From positions 1-33,162 of the forward strand of contig JAQBWV010000051.1 of NCBI GenBank assembly GCA_027624335.1: DNA of 33,162 nucleotides, given 5' to 3'. Positions within the stretch are counted from its first letter, which is position 1. Each line of letters starts with the position of its first letter. A program made the position numbers and the translations under genes. The notes under the pieces were generated by a model, which was not told where the DNA came from, did not search any database, and worked only from the letters and a program-made list of their open reading frames with translations. The DNA is from Planctomycetota bacterium. GTDB lineage: Bacteria; Planctomycetota; Planctomycetia; Planctomycetales; Planctomycetaceae. Shown here piece after piece: positions 1 to 7,500 of this stretch.

Positions 1-42
1 GAGCGAGATGGCTACTTTTCAGGGCTTCGTCAGCACCCCTCA

Positions 43-101
43 GCTTCGGTTGGAGTTGTGTATAAACAAGCTGGGACACGTCCCAGTCTACCGACCGAAG
101 C
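43..101. repeat. Two-tier inverted repeat upstream of the first gene
   Basis: An outer pair of arms, GCTTCGGT at 43-50 and ACCGAAGC at 94-101, encloses an inner perfect hairpin CTGGGAC-AC-GTCCCAG at 71-86. There is no T-run after it, so a simple intrinsic terminator is unlikely. It may be the end of an upstream gene, a small dispersed repeat or a structured leader. It lies about 100 bases before the oxidoreductase start. The rest of 1-200 shows nothing else recognisable. Confidence 0.45.
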
Positions 102-200
102 CGCTTTGAAGCTTACAATCTGATTGGCGCGTCCATACGCACCTCGCACGAATACCGATCTTCAATTCCGAACTCACTGAACGGGAAACAGGAGCAGACA

Positions 201-1487
201 ATGTCAGACGGACTGAATCGACGACAGTTTGTTAAGGGAGCGGCCGGTGCCGCGGCAGTGGGTTATGTCGTGAAGACAGGAGTCGCGCTCGCGCAGGATG
301 CTCCCAGTTCTCGCGTCCGAGTCGGCGTCATGGGGCTCAGCCGTGGCAAGGCGCTGGCGTTGAGATTCGGAGGACTAACCGGCGTTGAAGTTGCCTGCGC
401 CGCAGACGTCGACATCAACCGGGCGAAAGCTGGCGGCGAGGCCATCGAGAAGGCCGGCGGCAAAGCTCCGGAAGTCGTGCAGGACTTCCGCCGGATTCTC
501 GACAACAAGGATATCGACGCGCTGGTCTGTGCCGCACCGAATCACTGGCACGCTCCGGCCACGATTCTTGGTTGTGCCGCCGGCAAGCACGTCTACGTCG
601 AAAAGCCGTGCAGCCACAATCCGCACGAAGGCGAGCTGATGATCCAGGCCGCTCGCAAGCACAACCGAGCGGTGCAGATGGGCACGCAACGTCGCAGTTC
701 GGTATCAATTACCGAGGCGATGCAGCTTCTGTGGGATGGAGAAATCGGCCGCGTCTACCACGCGAATTCCTGGTACGGCAATGCCCGAGGTCCTATCGGC
801 AAAGGCCTGGCCGCTCCGGTTCCAGACTTTCTGGAATACGACATGTGGCAGGGACCAGCTCCGCGAGTCGCCTACTACGACAACCGCATTCATTACAACT
901 GGCACTGGTTCTGGCATTGGGGCAACGGCGAACTCGGCAACAACGGAATTCACGCCTTGGACCTCTGCCGCTGGGGTCTGCAGGTCGACTATCCCAACCG
1001 AGTCGTCTCAGCTGGCGGTCGCTACCGCTTCGACGACGACCAGCAGACGCCGGACACTCACAATGTGGCGTTCGAATTCGAAGGCAAAAAGTCGATCGCC
1101 TGGGACGGCATGAGCTGCAACCGGCACCGCAACGATTTCGTCACCTTCTATGGCGAAGACGGAGCGATGTCGATCGACGGCGGTGGCAACTGCACCTTCT
1201 ACGACGGCGCGACCGACAAAGTGAAAAAGGAAGTCAAAGGCAACCAGGGAGACGTCGAGCACATCGAAAACTTTGTCGCCGCCATTCGCAACGACAAGCC
1301 CCTGGAGCTGAACCAGGAAATCCTCTCCGGCCACAAGAGCACCTTGCTCTGCCATCTGGGCAACATTGCCCACCGCACGGGCCGAACCCTCAATTGCAGC
1401 ACCGAAGACGGTCACATCATGGGCGACGAAAAAGCCATGAAGTTCTGGCAACGTGAATACGAACCCGGCTGGGAACCAAAGGTCTGA
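201..1487 (+). CDS. Gfo/Idh/MocA family oxidoreductase with Tat signal
   Basis: A 428-residue NAD(P)-dependent sugar or sugar-acid dehydrogenase of the Gfo/Idh/MocA family; the substrate cannot be told. The N-terminus has a twin-arginine signal (NRRQFVKGAAGAA, residues 6-18) and a short hydrophobic stretch, so the enzyme is probably exported folded with its cofactor. The Rossmann domain begins near residue 38 (RVRVGVMGLSRG). The family motifs AAPNHWHAP (111-119) and EKP (134-136) are present, and GIHALDLCRWG further on fits the catalytic His segment. The ATG is preceded by AGGAG six bases upstream, which fixes the start. Planctomycetes carry many such paralogues. The next gene, an SMP-30-like lactonase on the same strand 59 bases away, suggests a shared carbohydrate-oxidation role (inference). 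Confidence 0.93.
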   Translation: MSDGLNRRQFVKGAAGAAAVGYVVKTGVALAQDAPSSRVRVGVMGLSRGKALALRFGGLTGVEVACAADVDINRAKAGGEAIEKAGGKAPEVVQDFRRILDNKDIDALVCAAPNHWHAPATILGCAAGKHVYVEKPCSHNPHEGELMIQAARKHNRAVQMGTQRRSSVSITEAMQLLWDGEIGRVYHANSWYGNARGPIGKGLAAPVPDFLEYDMWQGPAPRVAYYDNRIHYNWHWFWHWGNGELGNNGIHALDLCRWGLQVDYPNRVVSAGGRYRFDDDQQTPDTHNVAFEFEGKKSIAWDGMSCNRHRNDFVTFYGEDGAMSIDGGGNCTFYDGATDKVKKEVKGNQGDVEHIENFVAAIRNDKPLELNQEILSGHKSTLLCHLGNIAHRTGRTLNCSTEDGHIMGDEKAMKFWQREYEPGWEPKV

Positions 1488-1546
1488 GGCCGCTCTGGCC
1501 AGACGGCGATCGACGGATTCATGAGTGACCAGGGAGTAACTGTCGA

Positions 1547-2554
1547 GTGAGATACTTATCTGCTGTTGTACTAACCGTGATGATCTTCGGCGATTACCTG
1601 CTTTCTGCCGAGTCCGTATCGGCGGCGGATGGTGCCCGGTTAAAGCTCGAAGGTAAAGTTGCGTTCGTCGAAGGGCCGGTCTGGCATCCGAGCGGAAATG
1701 TTTACTTCAGTGACATTCCGAATAATCGCATCATGCGTCGAGACCGCACGGGGGCGATTCATGTTTACCGAACTCCTTCGGGCTACACGAACGGACTCTG
1801 TTTCGACCTTGAAGGACGACTGATCTGCTGCGAAGGAGGTGGTGTTCCCAGCAATCGTCAGGTGACTCGCATCGAAAAAGACGGGACGATCACCGTCCTG
1901 GCTGACAGCTTCGAAGGCAAACGAGTCAACTCGCCGAACGATTGCACGATCGACAGCAAAGGACGCATCTACTTCACTGATCCCCGATACCGCAGCCGAG
2001 TCGGTCTTGAACAGTTCGACGCCGACGGACGAGAAATCGAAGGCGTTTACCGGATCGATGATGTCGGCCAGGTGGCTCGGATTCTTACTCACGAAGTTGA
2101 GCGGCCAAACGGAATTGCCATCTCTCCAGACGAGAAATTTCTCTTCGTGACCGACAACAAAAACGACGGCACCGATGGAAACCGCAAACTATGGCGATTC
2201 GACTTAAAGGCGGATGGCACCGTAGAAGCCGGCAGTCGGAAACTTTTGTTCGACTGGGAACGTGATCGCGGCCCGGACGGGATGGCAGTGGACTCACTTG
2301 GTCGCCTGTACGTCACAGCGGGCTTCAACTATCCGGATTCTCCGGAAGAACGTGCTGATAAGTACAAAGCCGGCGTGTATGTCATCAGCCAGGACGGCCA
2401 GCTCGTTCACTTCATTCCCGTCCCTACCGACATGATTTCAAACTGCGCCTTCGGGGATCCCGATCTGAAGACGCTGTACATAACAGCCGGACACAGGCTG
2501 TGGAGCATCCGCAACGAAACCGCCGGGCACGTGGAGTGGCTTCGAAAGAAGTAA
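1547..2554 (+). CDS. SMP-30/gluconolactonase/LRE family protein, exported
   Basis: A 335-residue six-bladed beta-propeller of the SMP-30/gluconolactonase family, which hydrolyses sugar lactones with a divalent metal. The GTG start has GGGAG about 10 bases upstream, and the first ~27 residues form a signal peptide ending near SVSAADG. Expected metal ligands are visible: E42 in FVEGPVWHP, N131 in VNSPND, N188 in RPNGIAIS and D244 in GPDGMAVD. Repeated blade motifs such as GRIYFTDP, KFLFVTD and GRLYVT are clear. It follows a Gfo/Idh/MocA dehydrogenase; the pair could oxidise a sugar to a lactone and then open the ring. The exact substrate is unknown. Confidence 0.92.
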   Translation: MRYLSAVVLTVMIFGDYLLSAESVSAADGARLKLEGKVAFVEGPVWHPSGNVYFSDIPNNRIMRRDRTGAIHVYRTPSGYTNGLCFDLEGRLICCEGGGVPSNRQVTRIEKDGTITVLADSFEGKRVNSPNDCTIDSKGRIYFTDPRYRSRVGLEQFDADGREIEGVYRIDDVGQVARILTHEVERPNGIAISPDEKFLFVTDNKNDGTDGNRKLWRFDLKADGTVEAGSRKLLFDWERDRGPDGMAVDSLGRLYVTAGFNYPDSPEERADKYKAGVYVISQDGQLVHFIPVPTDMISNCAFGDPDLKTLYITAGHRLWSIRNETAGHVEWLRKK

Positions 2555-2597
2555 AGCGGGCGATCTCACATCACCATGTCATTGAAACTGCCGGGAA

Positions 2598-3833
2598 TCA
2601 GTTCGCAGTTTCTTGCGGCTTGCGGATCAGAATCGGCTCGCACCAGTTGGCATAGTCCAGCACACTGCCGCGATCTCCAAACTTGACTCGAAGCGTCAAC
2701 TCGTCGGCATCGGAAAGGTCAATCGACGGAACGATGACGAGCTCGGAACTTCCAGTGAGCGTGTCGCTTTCCCAGGCAACCTTGCCATCGACGAGCACTT
2801 CAAAAATGGCGTTGCCGGCACCCAGAGCTGAATCGTCGATCCCGACGGACGCCTGGAACTGCCCATATTTCCTGTCGAGCTTCCAGGACAGTTCCGTTCC
2901 GCTGGTTAGTCCGAACCCGACCGCTATCAACTGCCCGCGCTGGCTCATGAATCCGCCGATGACGTTGCGGTTCGTTTGCGGTTCCCTGGCAATCGAAAGA
3001 AACGGGGTAATCGTCGACCGGTTCGGCGTCAGTCGTGTCAAGTCGACTCGGACAGCGTCATGAAAACGGATCGATCGAAACGCGGTGACCGGAATGCTGA
3101 ATTCAAACCCTCCGATTGATTCGGCAATGATCTGGGCGTCATCGGAAACGATCTTCCTGACGTACAACGTCGAACCGTCGCTGAGAGTAAGAATCGCTGA
3201 TTCACCGTCTACTTTCGTGTCGCTGACGAGTTCCGGGTTGAAGGCGAGCGAGCGTGTCTGAGCGATGTCTGTCTGCACCTTGCCGATTGTCGTTGTGAGC
3301 GTGAATTTCTCATCCTGCAAACCGACGAATTCCCCATCGACACGGTCGCCGTTGCTCAGAGTAATCCGATCGACATGTTCGTGGTGATCAAGAATCCGCC
3401 TGAAACTTCGACTCTGTTCGACAGGCGAAGAGGCGATTGACATCACGACGCTGCGGCACAATTCCAGCGGCAGTGACACCGGAGGCCATGTGGGATACTC
3501 GGCCCACCTGGCGACGATCTGCTCATCGTCGATAACCAGCGGCGCCATCCGAAGTCGGTCTCCGGTTGCGAGCAGGATCCAGGGTGTCTTTGAAATCTGC
3601 GGTACTCTGATTTCGTCAAAGTCAGTTGCGGAAATCCTGAGAATACCTGCTGTATCAATCGACTGAACGACGCCAGCTTCGTCCCGCAATCGGAGTTGCG
3701 TTCCGGTGAGTTTGAGAAAGGTTCCGTGAATCGGTGCTCCGGAAATTGTCTCAACGCGAACATTCACCTGAGCAGTTACGGACGAGACATTGACGCATCC
3801 CGCGAGAACGACGCCAGCGAGCATCATCGTCAT
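2598..3833 (-). CDS. NPCBM/NEW2 domain-containing exported protein
   Basis: A ~411-residue protein of planctomycete type whose C-terminal ~150 residues look like an NPCBM/NEW2 carbohydrate-binding-like domain (GGFMSQRGQLIAVGFGLTSG, then the FEVLVDGKVAWES and LTLRVKFGDRG strands). The middle region has two short similar segments, SGAPIHGTFLKLTGTQLRLRD near the start and NGDRVDGEFVGLQDEKFTLTT about 120 residues later, typical of small beta repeats. I place the start at the ATG at 3833: it gives a hydrophobic N-terminus with a lipobox-like LAGC (MTMMLAGVVLAGC). The frame stays open upstream to a GTG at 3944, but that part runs through a palindromic repeat and is probably not coding. The signal lacks the usual positive start, so a longer N-terminus remains possible. 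The gene is convergent with the SMP-30 gene and lies downstream of the peroxiredoxin. Confidence 0.8.
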   Translation of the reverse strand: MTMMLAGVVLAGCVNVSSVTAQVNVRVETISGAPIHGTFLKLTGTQLRLRDEAGVVQSIDTAGILRISATDFDEIRVPQISKTPWILLATGDRLRMAPLVIDDEQIVARWAEYPTWPPVSLPLELCRSVVMSIASSPVEQSRSFRRILDHHEHVDRITLSNGDRVDGEFVGLQDEKFTLTTTIGKVQTDIAQTRSLAFNPELVSDTKVDGESAILTLSDGSTLYVRKIVSDDAQIIAESIGGFEFSIPVTAFRSIRFHDAVRVDLTRLTPNRSTITPFLSIAREPQTNRNVIGGFMSQRGQLIAVGFGLTSGTELSWKLDRKYGQFQASVGIDDSALGAGNAIFEVLVDGKVAWESDTLTGSSELVIVPSIDLSDADELTLRVKFGDRGSVLDYANWCEPILIRKPQETAN

Positions 3834-3907
3834 CCCGAGGCAACTTCTACCGTGAAGGCGGCAGGACGGGCGGATTTGAAGACCGCGGTTGACATACCCT
3901 CCAGACG

Positions 3908-3990
3908 CGTCATTCCCGCGAAGGCTGGAAACCAGAGAATTCACGAATCATGTCCTTCTGATCTGGGTGTCCGCCTTCGCGGGCATGACG
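3908..3990. repeat. Palindromic dispersed-type repeat (GTCATTCCCGCGAAGGC)
   Basis: Two arms of about 20 bases form a near-perfect inverted repeat: CGTCATTCCCGCGAAGGC at 3908-3925 and GCCTTCGCGGGCATGACG at 3973-3990, separated by ~47 bases. The core CATTCCCGCGAAGGC resembles the short palindromic repeats scattered through many proteobacterial genomes (known from memory, not searched). It lies between the peroxiredoxin stop and the start of the NPCBM gene, so it could fold in the transcript and separate the expression of the two genes. No T-run follows on either strand. Confidence 0.75.
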
Positions 3991-4086
3991 ACATGTGGGT
4001 CTCGTCAATTGAAAAACGCCGGCGCCCTATTTGGACACCGACGTTATTTCAACGAGCAGGACGAAACGACTCAATAGCCGAGCCAC

Positions 4087-4632
4087 TCAGTCTTCCTTCT
4101 TTGGAGCCTGTTCAATCTTCAACTTCGCGAGCTCTTCCAGAATCTGATTGGCGTGCTCGCCAGACTTCACTTTGGTTTCGATGTGCAGGATCTTCCCATC
4201 CTTGCCCACAATGAATGTGACTCGGTTTGAGAAGCCTTTGTCATTCAGGATTCCGTAGGCCCTGGCAACCTTTGTGTCAGGATCACTCAGGATCGGATAG
4301 TCGAGTTCCAGCGATTTGGCGAATGCCGTGTTCTTCTCGACGGGGTCGCAGCTGGCTGTGAAGTAAGCGACGTTGTACTCACGCAGGGCCTTACCGCTCG
4401 CACGGAGCGATTTGCATTCGGCCGTTCAGCCACCGGTAAAGGCTTTGGGGTACCAGGCGACGACGACCGCCTGCTTGTCTTTGAACTGGGAAAGCTTGTA
4501 GGTCTTTCCGTCGCTACCCTTCATCTCAAATTCGGGAGCCTTGTCCCCGACTTTGAGTTCGGCAGCTTCTGCTGGCATTCCGATTGACATTGCTGCTCCC
4601 ACCCCGATTAACAGGGTCCAAAGAGATTTCAT
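4087..4632 (-). CDS. Predicted exported selenocysteine peroxiredoxin (UGA at the peroxidatic Cys)
   Basis: A 181-residue AhpC/TSA-superfamily (PrxQ/Bcp-like) thiol peroxidase that reduces hydroperoxides. The start is the ATG at 4632, with GGAG seven bases upstream. Residues 1-24 form a signal peptide ending AEA-A, so it should act outside the cytoplasm. The family hallmarks are GDKAPEFEMKGSDGK, then VVVAWYPKAFTGG, then an in-frame TGA (4428-4426, residue 69), then TAECKSLRASGKALREYN. The TGA stands exactly where the catalytic Cys belongs. C73 is the likely resolving residue. The frame continues through SCDPVEKNTAFAKSLELDYPILSD and FIVGKDGKILHIET to a TGA at 4087-4089, giving normal family length. 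A SECIS-like stem-loop follows the TGA. The alternative is a one-base nonsense mutation (TGC to TGA), but no other damage is visible. A standard caller would give only a ~68-residue fragment. Confidence 0.82.
4387..4425 (-). promoter_or_regulatory. SECIS-like stem-loop directly downstream of the in-frame UGA
   Basis: Reading along the minus-strand mRNA and counting from the base after UGA: GGCC (3-6) pairs with GGCC (36-39), and CGCUC (17-21) pairs perfectly with GAGCG (27-31) around the loop CGUGC (22-26). The loop is small, has G at its second position and lies about 22 bases after the UGA. This fits the general bacterial SECIS rules as I recall them (short apical loop with an early G, roughly 16-37 bases from the UGA). 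It overlaps coding sequence, as bacterial SECIS elements do. SelB binding is inferred, not shown. Confidence 0.65.
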
Positions 4633-4853
4633 GAGTTGTCTCCAGGTGTTGAGAAAACACTTTAGCGGTGACCGGTACGTTTCCGGCCCCGACATTCGCC
4701 GGGAATACTCTACCAAGTTCTCTCGCACTTCTCACACGCCTCGCGTGATGAACAGCGTCCGAGCAATTCGCTCACTTGAACTTCCTGCTTCAAACTACCG
4801 TAACCGCTTGGTTGGCAAAGAGTTCGGGCCGTCTGTACCATTCCTGGCCTCGC

Positions 4854-4871
4854 GCTGCGGTTAACTGCAGC
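4854..4871. promoter_or_regulatory. 18-base dyad in the divergent promoter region, possible operator
   Basis: GCTGCGGTT-AACTGCAGC is a dyad with eight of nine half-site positions matching. It lies about 57 bases before the MFS transporter ATG (4929), in the 296-base region between the divergent peroxiredoxin and transporter genes. The position suits a regulator binding site, but no regulator gene is nearby and the match could be chance. Confidence 0.3.
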
Positions 4872-4928
4872 TTGTCCTGATCCTCCGCATGCGAAAGCGT
4901 GCAGAATACAACTTTGACGGAGACACCA

Positions 4929-6521
4929 ATGGATCACTCTGCACGTGGCAAGCTGATGCTTGCAAGCTTTCTGACGCTCGTCGCTTCCGGCGTTGGCTTT
5001 GCCAATCGAACCGCTGTTGGAGGCGTTTGGGAGCGAGAATTTGGAATTGGCGGCAGCGAGTTTGGAATGATCCTTGGCGCAGGATTTCTCGGTTTCGGAG
5101 CGATGATCTTCTTCGGCGGCGTGCTCGTCGAGAAACTTGGCTACAAGGTTCTGCTGAGTGCAGCGTTCGTCGGTCACCTCGCCAGCGCAGCAATGTTGTT
5201 TTTAGCAAATCCACTGTTCGAAGGGTGGCAGGTATCGGACCCGGAGAATGCCACTCAGAACGTCATCAACCTGCTCTACTGGAGCACCTTTATCTACTCA
5301 ATCTGCCAGGGTCTTTACGAAGCCGTGATCAATCCGATGATCGCGCAGCTGTACCCGGAGAATCAGACACATTACCTGAATATCCTGCACGCCGGCTGGC
5401 CGGGCGGGATGATTCTTGGTGGCCTGTTTGCCGCTTGTTTCATTGGAGACAGTGCCTGGATCACAACGCTGCCATGGACCATCTGTCTGTCCAGTTTCTC
5501 GGTCTTCGTACTTGCGTACGGCATCCTTGCTCTGCCACAGAAGTTTCCAGCAACGGCCGCTGCAGCTGGCGGTGGTGACTTTGGCCGCGTGTTCTCGTGC
5601 TTTGTCTCGTTGCCATTCCTGCTGCTGCTGGTGATGCACGGTTTGATCGGCTACATGGAACTGGGCGTCGATTCGTGGATGGCCAAGCTGATGGAGAACC
5701 TTGTCCCGAATGCCATCATTGTGCTTGTCTACACGTCGGCTCTGATGTTTATTCTGAGATTCTTCGCTGGGCCAATTGTCCATCGGATCAACCCCATCGG
5801 CCTGTTGTTTGGCAGTTCAGTGATCGCTTGTGTCGGGCTGCTCTGGCTTGGCTCCCCGATCGAGAGCGTGTTCATGATCTTTGTTGCCGCCACCTTCTAC
5901 AGCTTTGGGAAGGCCTTCCTCTGGCCGACGATGCTGGCGGTCGCTGGTGAACGTTGGCCACAGTGTGGTGCAGTCGCGATGGGTGCACTGGGAGCTGCCG
6001 GAATGATCACCGTCGGTCAGATCGGTGGCGCCCGCATCGGTACCCAACAGGGATATGCGATGTCGGAAAGCCTCAAGGAATCCTCTCCTGAGACATTCCA
6101 GCGTTACGCCGCAGAGAAGACGATCAGCGGTTTTGGCTATGAATTCAAACCACTAATCGCCGAGAGAATGAACGCGGCAAACAGCATTCATGTCAATGCA
6201 GACGGCACACTCAAAGATACAAGTCCGATTTCAAATGCGGGCCTCATTGCGGAAGCAGACAAGCAAACGCTACTGGAAAACGCAACAAAGGACGTGCCTG
6301 CAGTACAAGCCGCGAATCTTGCCGGCGGAAGACAAGCACTTACGTGGACGTCTCAGATTCCAGCCAGTATGGCCGTTGGCTTTTTGATACTGCTGGTCTA
6401 CTTCAGGGTAATTGGGGGCTACAAAGTTCTTGACATCAACGGCAACCCGGTTGACCAGAGCCATGGATCGGGAGGCAGCGAAGATGCTGCCACGAAAGCT
6501 GACGCTCCGGCCCAAGGCTGA
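4929..6521 (+). CDS. MFS transporter with a C-terminal loop insertion
   Basis: A 530-residue multi-pass membrane protein of the major facilitator superfamily. The start is the ATG at 4929, because CGGAG lies six bases upstream; an in-frame GTG 30 bases earlier has no such site. The first half holds the usual TM1-TM6 pattern with ANRTAVGGVW and LYEAVINPMIAQLYP in loops, and GWPGGMILGG resembles sugar-porter-type MFS members. The second half carries SFGKAFLWPTMLAVAGERWP. Between the last two membrane segments sits a hydrophilic stretch of about 100 residues (roughly 372-472), unusual for the family. The substrate is unknown. The gene ends with a good intrinsic terminator at 6581-6618. Confidence 0.9.
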   Translation: MDHSARGKLMLASFLTLVASGVGFANRTAVGGVWEREFGIGGSEFGMILGAGFLGFGAMIFFGGVLVEKLGYKVLLSAAFVGHLASAAMLFLANPLFEGWQVSDPENATQNVINLLYWSTFIYSICQGLYEAVINPMIAQLYPENQTHYLNILHAGWPGGMILGGLFAACFIGDSAWITTLPWTICLSSFSVFVLAYGILALPQKFPATAAAAGGGDFGRVFSCFVSLPFLLLLVMHGLIGYMELGVDSWMAKLMENLVPNAIIVLVYTSALMFILRFFAGPIVHRINPIGLLFGSSVIACVGLLWLGSPIESVFMIFVAATFYSFGKAFLWPTMLAVAGERWPQCGAVAMGALGAAGMITVGQIGGARIGTQQGYAMSESLKESSPETFQRYAAEKTISGFGYEFKPLIAERMNAANSIHVNADGTLKDTSPISNAGLIAEADKQTLLENATKDVPAVQAANLAGGRQALTWTSQIPASMAVGFLILLVYFRVIGGYKVLDINGNPVDQSHGSGGSEDAATKADAPAQG

Positions 6522-6580
6522 AAACCATGAGTCCCGGCAGTTAGCCGGAGTGATCCGTTATCCTGATCTCTTAAACACTG

Positions 6581-6618
6581 AAACGCAGCCTTGCCAGATT
6601 GGCAGGCTGCGTTTCTTC
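6581..6618 (+). terminator. Intrinsic terminator of the MFS gene
   Basis: AAACGCAGCC-T-TGCCA at 6581-6596, loop GAT, then TGGCA-GGCTGCGTTT at 6600-6614 with one bulged base, followed by CTTCTT. It is a strong GC-rich stem 60 bases after the MFS stop. It ends only ~30 bases before the plsY start, so plsY probably has its own short promoter or depends on read-through. Confidence 0.8.
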
Positions 6619-6647
6619 TGCGCCTTCCGAGTTGAACAGCTTCTCTC

Positions 6648-7355
6648 ATGACCAGTCCCGTTGCCGAGCTGATAACCGCCGCGCTAGCCTATCTTTGTGG
6701 GTCCATTCCGTTCGGGCTGCTGATTGCTCGCGCCGTTGCCGGGGTTGATATTCGTCAGCAGGGAAGCGGCAACATTGGTGCGACGAATGTTGGACGAGTG
6801 CTTGGTGCGCGGTGGGGAATCGCGGCACTGCTGCTGGATGCTCAGAAGGGGCTGCTGCCCGTTCTGTTGATCCCTCGCTGCTTTGCCGCGAGCGATACCG
6901 GATGGTTTGTCCTGCTGCAGGTGACAGCGGGAGTCGCGACCGTTGTCGGACACATGTTTCCCGTCTGGCTGAAATTCCGTGGAGGCAAAGGAGTCGCCAC
7001 GTCACTGGGAGTCGTGACAGTGCTGACACCCGTCGGTTCGCTGGCGGCGTTCGCCGGATTTGCAATGTGCATGTTCGCGTCACGGATTGTGGCACTCAGC
7101 TCAATCGTCGCGGCTCTGGTCTTTGCCATCGGGCAGATGTTCATTCTGCAGCCGAACCCGTTCGCCGTTGAGAAGCTGCCGTTGTCGGTGTTCAGTCTGG
7201 CTGTACCTGCGTTGATCGTGCTGCAGCATCGCAGCAATATCGGTCGACTGATGCGCGGTGAAGAAAAACAGTTCCAGTTCGGAAAGTCCAAAGGCAAGGA
7301 TGCGGCGAAGACTGCCGACGAGAGTTCAGGCCCGACCAGCGCTGACTCTATCTGA
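6648..7355 (+). CDS. plsY: Glycerol-3-phosphate acyltransferase PlsY
   Basis: A 235-residue integral membrane enzyme that transfers an acyl group from acyl phosphate to glycerol 3-phosphate, giving lysophosphatidate, the first step of phospholipid synthesis. The three PlsY motifs are clear: GSIPFG (18-23), GSGNIGATNVGR (39-50) and KFRGGKGVATSLG (109-121). Several hydrophobic segments match the known multi-TM fold. The C-terminal ~30 residues (KSKGKDAAKTADESSGPTS) form a hydrophilic tail beyond the usual end. The ATG start lacks a strong ribosome site. The gene stands alone between an MFS gene and a Glt-family symporter. Confidence 0.95.
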   Translation: MTSPVAELITAALAYLCGSIPFGLLIARAVAGVDIRQQGSGNIGATNVGRVLGARWGIAALLLDAQKGLLPVLLIPRCFAASDTGWFVLLQVTAGVATVVGHMFPVWLKFRGGKGVATSLGVVTVLTPVGSLAAFAGFAMCMFASRIVALSSIVAALVFAIGQMFILQPNPFAVEKLPLSVFSLAVPALIVLQHRSNIGRLMRGEEKQFQFGKSKGKDAAKTADESSGPTSADSI

Positions 7356-7366
7356 ACTTCTCGGTG

Positions 7367-7428
7367 AGCATTCTTGAGAATGCTGGATTCCAGGGCGAGA
7401 GACCCTGTAGGGTGGGCACTTCTCACCA
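7367..7428. other. Cluster of short inverted repeats between plsY and the symporter
   Basis: Three small dyads follow each other: AGCATTCT-TG-AGAATGCT (7367-7384, perfect), CAGGG-cgagaga-CCCTG (7391-7407) and GGTG-ggcacttct-CACC (7411-7427). None has a T-run. They may end plsY transcription, mark a small repeat or provide regulator sites for the downstream symporter. Confidence 0.4.
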
Positions 7429-7500
7429 GTTCAGAACGCAATGGCGAGCCTGGGACGCAATGATGAGCAGTGCCGACTCTACGATTGCCAGGGGATCAAC

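Noticed and set aside
572-1456. A 294-codon open frame inside the Gfo/Idh gene
   Set aside because: Arg/Pro/Ser-rich shadow of the real gene in another frame; no domain pattern.
4426-4632. Peroxiredoxin called as a short truncated gene or pseudogene ending at the TGA
   Set aside because: The frame after the TGA keeps full family sequence and length, the TGA sits exactly at the catalytic Cys, and a SECIS-like stem follows; a nonsense mutation remains the alternative to test.
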